Shown in pieces: positions 22,941 through 32,000 of a DNA stretch of 43,468 nucleotides. Numbering within the stretch: the stretch's first letter is position 1; the number at the start of each line of letters is the position of its first letter. The notes under the pieces were generated by a model. That model had not been told where the DNA came from. It searched no databases and saw only the letters and a list, made by a program, of their open reading frames with translations. The stretch spans positions 1 to 43,468 of the IMG/VR virus record IMGVR_UViG_3300025666_000015, one strand, 5' to 3'. The DNA comes from a virus. A program made the position numbers and the translations under genes.

Positions 22941-23521
22941 ATTTTTATGTTTTTAAATTTTTTTCTATATTCTTTTAAAAATTGAGAAATATAAGTTGTA
23001 TTTTTAAACTTTACACCTTTTTTTCTAACTTGTTTTGCGGATTGAATACCAAGCCCAGATCTACTCGTATCCCTTTCTGTTTTTAAATAATAACCCAGTC
23101 CAGAAATTCCTGTTTCAATCCCTTTGACCCAACTCCTACCTGGTGACCAGGGCATAGGGGTGACATCAAAAATATCTTTAGCGTCTGGTATGTTTACGGC
23201 GAACTCAATCGAGTTGTTTGTAGTTCTGACAAATTCAAAATCAGTTTCGTATAGCAAGTCCTCTATGTCTCTTATTGGGTCAGAGCCTTTCTCAAAACCA
23301 ATAAACGAAAAAAGGTTTGTTATACCATTAAGTGTGCCGCTTATATTTCGGGCCGCTGTCCCGCCATTAATTTCAAGAGTAACTGGGTGATTCATGAAAT
23401 CCGCAATCATTTCATTTTTAATTTTTTGAAACGCTTTTTGAAATCTTTTTTGAACATTCAATTTAACCGCTGCTGGAGCCTTCCTTATTAATTCTGATTT
23501 TACTTTAGTGGAAAGAGACAT
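22937..23521 (-). CDS. neck/tail completion candidate (194 aa)
   Basis: A 194-residue basic protein: an N-terminal helical part (KSELIRKAPAAVKLNVQKRFQKAFQKIKNEMIADFMNHPVTLEINGG), then an ISGTLNGITNLFSFIGFEKGSDPI segment, PMPWSPGRSWVKGIETGISGLGYY, and a lysine-rich C-terminus. Position and size resemble head-tail joining proteins of the HK97 gp10 type, which often have an N-terminal helix and an HPVT-like segment; this is a resemblance, not a firm assignment. Its ATG overlaps the stop of the 23521-23976 gene by 1 nt (TAATG). Confidence 0.6.
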   Translation of the reverse strand: MSLSTKVKSELIRKAPAAVKLNVQKRFQKAFQKIKNEMIADFMNHPVTLEINGGTAARNISGTLNGITNLFSFIGFEKGSDPIRDIEDLLYETDFEFVRTTNNSIEFAVNIPDAKDIFDVTPMPWSPGRSWVKGIETGISGLGYYLKTERDTSRSGLGIQSAKQVRKKGVKFKNTTYISQFLKEYRKKFKNIKI

Positions 23522-23976
23522 TATTCTTCAATTGGGGATAGGTAAAAATGATAATACTGAGGCCCGAAGATGCCTGTTGGGTTTCCTTTGCTACTTATTG
23601 TATATTTTCTACCCTCAAACTCGCAGCGTTTTGCTTCTTTTAAGATTGTAAAGCCAGGAAGGTCTACAGTAATTCTTACCAAGCCATCTATATATTCAAT
23701 ACCCAATTGAGATGCTGAGGAGGTATTAAATACATCTTTGTCTGCATTAATATATTTTATTCTAGCATTTATTGTGTGGGAGATAACTGTTCTTTGTGTT
23801 GTACTCTCCCCGCCAGATGTCCTGCCATAAATTCCGTTAAACTGAGAGCTAGAAGCTATTAAAACTTTCTCCCCCTCTTCATAAACAGTAATATCTCTAG
23901 CGAATGTTTCGTGGATATCATCTATTATGTCTTTAATTGTATTTTTTTGCGATTCAGATATTAAAGAGGTGGGCAT
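23521..23976 (-). CDS. head-tail adaptor/closure candidate (151 aa)
   Basis: A 151-residue protein with an N-terminal helix (QKNTIKDIIDDIHETF), followed by strands: DITVYEEGEKVLIASSSQFNGIYGRTSGG and a compact C-terminal beta part ending GPQYYHFYLSPIEE. This helix-then-beta-barrel look is common in head-tail closure proteins, but no specific family is claimed. It is the first gene of the minus-strand tail operon: a TAGTGTAA motif on the minus strand (23992-23985) lies exactly 8 nt before its ATG, without a Shine-Dalgarno sequence. Confidence 0.62.
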   Translation of the reverse strand: MPTSLISESQKNTIKDIIDDIHETFARDITVYEEGEKVLIASSSQFNGIYGRTSGGESTTQRTVISHTINARIKYINADKDVFNTSSASQLGIEYIDGLVRITVDLPGFTILKEAKRCEFEGRKYTISSKGNPTGIFGPQYYHFYLSPIEE

Positions 23977-23984
23977 ATCTATTA

Positions 23985-24003
23985 TTACACTATTTTAGTG
24001 TAA
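23985..24003. promoter_or_regulatory. divergent TAGTGTAA pair forming a perfect palindrome
   Basis: TTACACTA-TTT-TAGTGTAA is a perfect inverted repeat (8 + 3 + 8) between divergent gene blocks. The minus copy (23992-23985) is 8 nt before the ATG at 23976. The plus copy (23996-24003) is 24 nt before the ATG at 24028, which has an AAGGA Shine-Dalgarno sequence instead. This fits a promoter element whose leader length varies. Confidence 0.7.
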
Positions 24004-24027
24004 TGTGTAGTAGGGATAAGGATTATT

Positions 24028-24318
24028 ATGATTGCAAAGGAGTTTTTAAATGATCGATCAGGTCATCATATTAGGTTTCTGTTTAAATCTTTTTTACAAG
24101 TTTTAGAGGAGATGCAAGCAGTTCACGAAATTAATTTTGAGAAGCTTTATGACAGCTTGCCAAAAGAAAACCATTCGTTAATCGAAATGGCTGATTATTT
24201 TGATGATGAATATTATGAAATTTATAGAAAAAGAGTTCTTGACATTGGAAATTCTGTTTTGCGAGATTATAATAGTGAGTTAGATAATCTAACGGTAGAA
24301 TTTAGGTTTAAAAATTAA
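24028..24318 (+). CDS. small protein heading tail operon, unknown (96 aa)
   Basis: A 96-residue acidic helical protein: IAKEFLNDRSGHHIRFLFKSFLQVLEEMQ, then FEKLYDSLPKENHSLIEMADYFDDEYYEIYRKRVLDIGNSVLRDYN, ending in a short strand (NLTVEFRFKN). No family was recognised. It is the first gene of the rightward tail operon, with AAGGA 6 nt before the ATG, one of the clear Shine-Dalgarno sequences here, as expected since the TAGTGTAA copy leaves a leader of about 16 nt. A tail-assembly role is inferred from position. Confidence 0.65.
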   Translation: MIAKEFLNDRSGHHIRFLFKSFLQVLEEMQAVHEINFEKLYDSLPKENHSLIEMADYFDDEYYEIYRKRVLDIGNSVLRDYNSELDNLTVEFRFKN

Positions 24319-24320
24319 TT

Positions 24321-25052
24321 ATGTCAAAAAAAAGCATTTACGAGTTTACGGAAACAAAGTCTGAAAAGCAGGCTATTGAAAAAAAGAGAAAAAATAAAAA
24401 CGGGGAAGAAGAGACTGTTATTTCAAACAAAACTGTCAAAGTGCCAGTTAAATTTGTTATAGAAAAACCTACCAGACGTATGGCTGATGATGCAGAAGTA
24501 TATTATTCTGTACAGTTAAGCAAGGCTATTAAAATGGGCATTGTCACAAAAGCTATGCTTGTGAAGAAATATGCAGATAATGGAGGGGCTTTATCAGACG
24601 ATGAATCTAAAGAGCTGCTTCAATCTTTGAAGAAGTTAAATGATATGGAGACCGAATTTCAGTTGATTAAGGCTCTTGATGACCCAAAAGAAAAAGATAA
24701 GGCAGACAAGTTAGAGTTAAAGATTAATTCTCTCAGAAGAGACTTGGTCAACCTAGAAACATCTTTGCAAACCGTTTATCAGCACACAGCAGACGCAAAA
24801 GCTGAGAGAGAAACTCTTTTGTGGTATGTTATTAATCTATCTAAGGTGGTTAATAAAGACGACGAAAACGAATCTTTTTTTAGTGGTGTTGATTTTGAAG
24901 AAAAGCTTGAGGATTTTTATGCTAAATATGAAGAAGAAGGTGGGTTTTACTATGACGCTGTCATTAAGTTATCTAAAATTATCGGTTACTGGTTTTTCTC
25001 GCAAGATGCTACCAGCGATGATATAGATAAGTTTTTGAAGCAGGATGGATAG
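24321..25052 (+). CDS. tail assembly chaperone candidate (243 aa)
   Basis: A 243-residue soluble protein. Residues 1-50 are a lysine-rich leader with a strand (VKVPVKFVIEKPTRR), residues 52-90 are ADDAEVYYSVQLSKAIKMGIVTKAMLVKKYAD, followed by long helices with a coiled coil (NDMETEFQLIKALDD...LETSLQTVYQ), and a C-terminal FFSGVDFEEKLEDFYAKYEEEGG. The two genes directly upstream of a tape measure are typically tail assembly chaperones, often joined by frameshift. Here the following gene starts at its own ATG and the frame relation is +1, with no slippery heptamer seen, so ordinary coupling is more likely. The assignment rests on position. Confidence 0.6.
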   Translation: MSKKSIYEFTETKSEKQAIEKKRKNKNGEEETVISNKTVKVPVKFVIEKPTRRMADDAEVYYSVQLSKAIKMGIVTKAMLVKKYADNGGALSDDESKELLQSLKKLNDMETEFQLIKALDDPKEKDKADKLELKINSLRRDLVNLETSLQTVYQHTADAKAERETLLWYVINLSKVVNKDDENESFFSGVDFEEKLEDFYAKYEEEGGFYYDAVIKLSKIIGYWFFSQDATSDDIDKFLKQDG

Positions 25053-26019
25053 TGATTTAGATTTAGATATAATATCTGAAATATTACAGGGGGTTTCTGT
25101 AATCAATAGTTCTTTTGGTCCTTTATACTTTAAGCATTTATTGCAACACGAGCAAAGGGATATTATATCAAAAACCTCTCTTCTACATGGGGAAGCTGTT
25201 TCTAAGGGTTTGCAAACCGAGGAGGAAGCGTTAGCTGACAGCATACACCAAGAAATGTGGACTCAAGAAGAGGAGGATTTGATAAAAAAATATGAATCAG
25301 AGGTTAAATCTTTAAATAATGTTTATTCTCAAATTGTGTTGCCATCGCAAAAGAAAAAGATGGTAAAAGAAATAGAAGACAAAAATGTTTTAATAAATAA
25401 TATGCGCTCGGATCGGTCTGGTATTTTGGGCTTAACCTGTGAAAAATATGTTAACAACGCTATACAAAAAATAATAGTCGAAAGCATGTTGTTTTACGAT
25501 AAAGAATATAAAAATCCAGTATTTGATAGTCTTTATATAAACGAACAAACCAAAGAGATACAGATGTATGTATTTCAGAAAGATTTCTTTTCAAAATTTC
25601 AAGATAAAAATATTTCAAAAGCGGTACTCAGCGGCCATTTTTCTTTATATCTTCCATTTTGCGAAGATGTAATAGGTGTATTTGGCCAACCCTTAAAAAA
25701 TTTAACCAACTTCCAATTGAAGTTGATATCTTATGCTAGGTATTTTTTGAGTATTTTTAAAAACTCTTCAGAGAAAATTCCAGAAAACGTAGCCAAAGAT
25801 CCAGATCTTTTAATTGGTTTTTATGAAAACCAACACGGTGATTCTAGAAAAGTTGATCATAGCGGCAGAGAGGGGGCCTCAACTTATTTTGGTGCAGACA
25901 AAGAAGATATAGAATTATTAAAGAAAAATGGCGAAACCGTTGTCGATTTATCGAAAGAAATAAAGAAAAAAGGCGGATCGCTGAATATGAAAGAAATGAT
26001 GGCTCTACACGGAAATTAA
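25045..26019 (+). CDS. second tail assembly chaperone candidate (324 aa)
   Basis: A 324-residue helical protein overlapping the previous gene by 8 nt. It has a leading helix (LDIISEILQGVSVINSSFGPLYFKHLLQHEQRD), a central charged helix pair (EEEDLIKKYESEVKSLNNVYSQIVLPSQKKKMVKEIEDKN), a short aromatic segment, NAIQKIIVESMLFYDKEYKNPVFD, and a C-terminal lysine/glutamate-rich end (SGREGASTYFGAD to MMALHGN). No family was recognised with certainty. Position just before the tape measure and translational coupling make a chaperone or tail initiator role likely but unproven. Confidence 0.6.
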   Translation: MDSDLDLDIISEILQGVSVINSSFGPLYFKHLLQHEQRDIISKTSLLHGEAVSKGLQTEEEALADSIHQEMWTQEEEDLIKKYESEVKSLNNVYSQIVLPSQKKKMVKEIEDKNVLINNMRSDRSGILGLTCEKYVNNAIQKIIVESMLFYDKEYKNPVFDSLYINEQTKEIQMYVFQKDFFSKFQDKNISKAVLSGHFSLYLPFCEDVIGVFGQPLKNLTNFQLKLISYARYFLSIFKNSSEKIPENVAKDPDLLIGFYENQHGDSRKVDHSGREGASTYFGADKEDIELLKKNGETVVDLSKEIKKKGGSLNMKEMMALHGN

Positions 26020-26025
26020 GTGTAA
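26018..26025 (+). promoter_or_regulatory. AAGTGTAA motif before tape measure gene
   Basis: AAGTGTAA overlaps the last bases of the previous stop codon and ends 9 nt before the ATG at 26035. No Shine-Dalgarno sequence is visible for this very long gene. Confidence 0.58.
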
Positions 26026-26034
26026 AACCATTAT

Positions 26035-29000
26035 ATGGCTAGGGAAAAAATAGGAATAGAATTTGATCCAGTAATCACCGCTAAGGTTGATGCTGCTTTG
26101 TCAAACATCAAATCCAAGGCTAAGCAAGTTGATTTTAGCGGTGGAGCAGCGTCACTTAATAAATTAACTAGACCGTTAGGTAAAATAACTGGCCAAGCTG
26201 ACGAATTTAGAAAGTCGTTAGAGGCGTCAAATGCGCGTGTCCTAGCTTTCGGTGCTTCTGTTGCTGTTATAAATAAATTATCTCAAGCTTTTGGCGCTCT
26301 CGTCTCAAATACGATCAAGGTCGAGGCTACTTTTGCAAAAATTAATACTATTCTTGGTGGCACTGAGAAGCAAATCAAACAATTTGGTTCTGGTATATTC
26401 GATGTAGCTAAAAATACTGGCACAGCTTTTGATCAAGTTGCTGAAGGCGCTCTAGAATTAGCTCGTCAAGGTTTAAGTGTTGAGCAATCACTAGAAAGAG
26501 TTTCTGTCGCTTTAAAATTAGTCCGTGTGGCTGGCATAGATTCTCAGAAAGCTGTTTCTGGAATAACCGCTGCGTTTAAGGGTTTTGAAGGTTCTGGCTT
26601 AACTGTAGCCCAAATTGGTGATAGACTTTCTCAAGTAGATACCAAGTTTGCTACATCCACCGAAAGTTTGATAGAAGGTTTGAAAAGATCTTCATCTTCA
26701 GCTAGAGCTGCTGGCGTTTCTTTTAATGAGTTACTTGCTATCGTAACAACTGTTGAAGAAAGAACTCAGAGAGGTGGAGCTGTTATTGGTAATGCTTTCA
26801 AGACCATTTTTACTAGAACCAAAAGAGCGGATGTTTTATCAACTTTCGACGAATTAGGTATAGCTGTTTTAGATTCGGAAAAAAAGATCCGCCCGTTTAT
26901 ACCACTAATGGAAGACTTAAAGAAAAAAGTCGAAGAGTTGGGTGGCGTAAAAAGTTTAGAAGGCTCTGCTATTTTAGAAAAAGTAGCTGGAGCTAGACAG
27001 ATAGAAAATTTACTTACTCTTTTCGAAGATTTAGGTAATGAAGGCAGCAAATTTACTCAAGTTTTAGAAGTAATAGGTGGCTCTGTTGGTAGTTTAGATG
27101 CGAAAAATGAAGCTTTAAATGTAACTTTAGAAGCTTTAATTAACAATGTAAAAATCTCTGCTCAAGAATTTTCTTCTATATTGGGGGATATTGGTTTTGC
27201 TGATGCAGCCAAAGACCTCTTAAGAACCGTTTCGGGTGCTATTGAAAAGATTTCAACTTTACTCCAAGGGGATTCTGTTGGATCTAAATTCGCTAAAGGT
27301 ATAGTTTCTGGCATCGGGGCTGTATTAACTGGTCCTGGTTTAGCTTTAGTCGGAGCTATATTTGTTAAATTATTTGTTGATTTAACGAAGTTTGGTGTGA
27401 CTTCTTTGAAATCTCTTTTAGGGGTAAACAAAGCGGCTCAACAACAAAGTATTTTACAAAAATCTATTCTTCAAACTCTTTTACAAAACGAAGATATACA
27501 AAGAAGAGTTTTATCTCTAAGTGGAGATAAAGCTGCTCAAGAATTAGCTTTATTAAAAATTTATAATCAGCAAGCAGCATCACTTGCAAGAGTTCAACAA
27601 GTAGCCGCCACGGTTACTCCAGCGCTATTTGGGGCTGGTTTAAGAGGTGGAGAATCTGGCGTTAGAAAGCCAGGCGGTAGAGCTGCTGATGGATATGTGA
27701 GTGCTGAATCTCGTGATGTTTCTCGCGGGGTGGGTGGTGCGCCATCTAGCTCTAAAGTCGTTTCAATTCCAAATTTTGCTTTTGGTGGCGGTAAGCGGGG
27801 AACGATGGTAGCTAATAGTAGCGAATATTTTGTACCAAATTATGCTGGTGGTGGGGATGCTATTTTTAATCGCAATATGGTTAGAACAATGGGTCTACCT
27901 TCTGGTGCTAAAAAAATAAATGCTGCTGGTGGTTTTATCCCGAATTTTGCTAAAAAACAACAAAAGTCCAACGGAAAGCCTCCTATATATAATTCAAAAT
28001 ATGCTATGGTTGTGCCGATTCCAGGCGGAAGTCCAAGGCAAACCGCCCTTGCTAAAAGTGGGCAGTCATACCAGTTTGATGTGTTTGGTTATTCAAAAAC
28101 CAATTTAAAATCAAAAAATCAAGATGAGCTTATAAAAGATGTAAAAGATTTTGGGATAAATTTGGCCACAAGGGAAGCTCTTACTATGACTAATGGCGAA
28201 CCAACCCCTGAATCAAAAACGAAATTGGGTAATGCTGGGTCCGTTTCTTCTTTGGCTGGAGTTATATTTGAGGCAGCTATAAGTTCTCTTTTAAAGTCTC
28301 CTGAATTTGATGGGGGGCAAACAGCAACGTTTGACTTTATAGGAGATAGAGCCATTGAAGATTTAAGTGGCTTGTTCCCATCTTTAACAGATCAAAAATT
28401 TGTAGAAGCTAAAATTGGTATCAGTCCAGATATCAATAAAAGTATGGCCAACAAAATAGAGAAGTTTAGTGGCGGCGGCAATAGAATATCAAAAGATGCT
28501 TCAGGAGAAATAAAAGCAGCAAAAGTTCGGGCTGGAGGAGTGTTTAGTGCAAGCGGCCAGAAAAAAGAATTTGGCCCTACAAAACGATCATCTAGGGGTT
28601 TTATCCCTAATTTTGCTGGAGATGGATTTTTAAATAAGACGGTTACTACCGCTCTTGAGGATGCTATATCAAGAGAAAAAGCCGCAGGACTTTCTGTTAA
28701 TCAAATAAGAATAAACCAAAGTGGCAAGCTTCGCAATTCAAGGAACCCACAAGGATTGGCCGTCACAAACACCAGAGACGAACCAACAGGAAGAATCCCT
28801 AGCGGTAGATCGGCTGGCGGTTTTATACCAAATTTTGCTTCACCAAACGATAGTCCTGAAAAAAGCCTAGAAAGAGTGGCTAAATCTGGAGATAAACTTA
28901 ATAAGTCTAATACAAACCAGCTGGGTACAATACTAGCGCTGCAAACCGTTTCTTATGGTTTGAGTAGTGCGTTTGGTACAATTACAAACGAATCTAGCGG

Positions 29001-32000
29001 TTTTGCAAGAAGACTATCTGATGCCGCTGACGCTACTCAGGTATTTATTACCGCACTAATATCACTACAAACAGTTGGATTACTTGGTGGCGACGCTAAA
29101 GCCGCATTTGCTAAAATAGCTAGCAGTCTTTTGGGTGTCGGAAGACTCAAAAGTGGAGCAAAAGCTTTGAAGGCTGGGTTTGGTGCAGGCAAGGCAGCAG
29201 CTGCGACAGGCGTAGGTAAAGGGGGCATAGATTTGGCGGCGGGTGTATTCTCTAAAAAAGCCACATCAACAGCAGGCGCAGGTGTTCTTAAAACTTTATT
29301 TAAAGTCGGTGCAGGTTTTTCTAGGTTTTTGCCAGTTATAGGACCTTTGATTTTAGGTTTTACAGCTCTTAATGGTTTGATTAAAGTCGCTACTGGTACA
29401 AGTGGTATTGGATTAATAACTAGTGCTTTTGGTAAATCAGCTAAAGCTGCGGAAAGAGAGGCGGCTGCTAGAGCAAAAAATACAACATTCCTAGAAAAAG
29501 CCGCTGCAGCTGGCGATATAGAAGAAAAACAAAAGCAAAAAGCAGCAGCGCAAAAACAAATTGATCGTGGCAGCACTAAATTAGAAAGGCTTAAAGAAAG
29601 GGAGACTTCTTTAAATGCGGTTCTTGGTAAAGGTAAATCAGGTCGCCTCACTGGCAAAGATTTGACTCAACAAAGGAGCGATGCTGGGTTGACAGTAGGG
29701 GAGAGTGCTAACACGAGACTTAGAGAAACACAAGAAGAAATAAGCCGCATCCAAGAAAGGTTGGATGTTCTTAATAAAGCAAAAATAGCTCTAGATATAG
29801 GGATAGATGCGTCTGTTCTGGGATCATATGATGCGGCAACTGATAAGGTTCTTTCTATCCGTGATCTTTTTAACGATATCAAATCTTCAGCTCAAGAATC
29901 TTTTCTGAATTCAGAAGCTAACCAACAAGCAGATCAATTAGCGAATACATTTAGACAAGCGCTAACAACAAACCAAACACTTAAAACAGTTTTATCTCTT
30001 CAAAATGACGAGTTGAAGGCTCAGGCAGATTTTATAAATAACACACAAAAAAATCTCAACGACGTTAAAGATACAGTGTTAGACACAATAACAGGTCTTG
30101 ACGAACAAAACCAGATTGAAGCGGAGTTGGCGGCGAAATTCAAAGCAGCTTTAGAATCAGCGACAGATACACAGGGTATCCAAGAAGCTGTAAACCTCCT
30201 CAAAAAAGATGAAGTTGGTTTGGCTACTCAATTAACCGTCGAACTGGATAGCCAAATAGGGGGTTATCAAAGAGCTAATGTAGAGGCGGCAGCTCTACTT
30301 GCTGCAGAAGAAGAAAGGTTAAAAACCCAAAGAAACATAACTCTAGAGCAGTTAAAAAGACAGACCGTAGAAACCAAAGTGGAGGTTGATAGGGTTGTAG
30401 CAAAAAAACAAGGTAGAAATACTAGCGAGATATCTCAAATTACCTCCCAGGCTAAGCTGAATGATTTATTAAAAGAGAAGGATGATTTAATTTTAGAAGG
30501 AGTCATGCTTACTCTAAAGCAAAACAATCTTAATTCAAAGATATCTTCCGAGGCTAAGGCTTTGCTAGCAATAAATCAAGAGGGTTTAAAGGTTGTTGAA
30601 AATAAACTTTTTATTGCACAAACGAACTCTGATATTTTAAAAGGCGATGTTGCACTTAACGCAACTTTAGTAAGCCTACAATCAACCCAAACCGCTAATT
30701 CTAATATAAGAAATTTAGCAAACGCTAAAGCTAATGGTTTGTTAGACCAACAGATAGCAAATTCCGCCATACTGACATCGGCACAGTTGAGGACTCTGGA
30801 GCTTAAAAAGCAAGAATTATCATTCGGTGAACAACAAGCAGATATTGAAGACAAAAAGGAGGTTATAAGTCAAAAACTAGCGAGCGCCAACTTGACACAG
30901 ACGTCATTAACTAATGAGCAAATTAAAGCGCTGGAAGATCAATTGTCTGTGCTAGAAAACCAATCAGATGTGTTGGAAGTGAACCTCGAAACAGTGAGAA
31001 ACATAAAAAATGAAGCGGACAACGTCAATTTTACAAAAGGTTTAAATATTGGTCTCGCATCTCTAAAAGATAAGGTAGACAACTTTAAACTCGAACTAGG
31101 GACAGAGGTCCCATTAAAATTCTCAGAGAATTTAGGAACAGCATTAATTGATGCTGTAAGCGGGGCCAAAGATTTAGATGATGCTTTATCCGATGCTGGA
31201 AGAAATTTCTTAGGCTACATGAGGGATGCGTTTTTACAACAAGCAGCAGCTCAAGCTACCACGGGTTTATTTGATGGCGTGAAAAAAGTCAGTGGTGGAA
31301 TTAAAGATATTTTTGGTATCGGATCTCCCTCATCCACATCTACGCCAGCAAATGGAGTTTCAGGAGGAACGGAAGCTGCAAAATCAGGCGCAGAGGCTGG
31401 CGCAGAAGCACTTAAAGACGCAGCCTGTAAGAAGCCTTGCGGCACAAAAACAGATCCTCTTTATGTAGTTATGACCGCAGCCCCATCAGCTGCTGGTGCT
31501 ACAGCTGGGGGTGAGCGTGACCTTAATCAATTTAAAGTCGGAGGTGGAGAGAAAGTTCCAGTTGGCGCGGACGGCGAACCAACTACTGCGGGTGAAAATG
31601 GATTTTTCACCAATTTAAAAACTAAATTTACTAACGTCTTCTCCACTGTGAAAGGCAAACTGGGGGGTATTTTTGGTGCGTTGGGAGAGAAGATGGGCGG
31701 TATTTTTGGTGCGTTAAAAGATAAAATGGGGGGTATTTTTCAAAGTCTAATGGGAATGTTTAGTGGCGGCGGCGGCGGTGGCGGCGGCGGTCTCGGCGGC
31801 ATACTTAAAGCTGGACTTGGGATGGTGACGAGCTTTTTTTCACCAGGTGCTGGTTCGGCGATAAACGGCGCGGTTGGTGCTGCTCCAGCTGGGATGGCTT
31901 TCGCCGCTAATGGAGGGTTAATTGGTTATGCTGGTGGCGGTTCAGTCAGCCCCATTGCAAGGGGTGGCCCAATGTCATCAACCGATACTGTTCCAGCGAT

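Noticed and set aside
25020-25060. Programmed frameshift joining the two chaperone-like genes before the tape measure
   Set aside because: The frame relation is +1 rather than -1, no slippery heptamer was seen, and the second gene has its own ATG with a purine-rich upstream sequence.
29037-29657. Antisense open frame (206 codons) within the tape measure gene
   Set aside because: The Ala-, Leu- and Pro-rich composition comes from reading Ala/Gly/Lys-rich codons backward; the sense frame is a long, clear tape measure.
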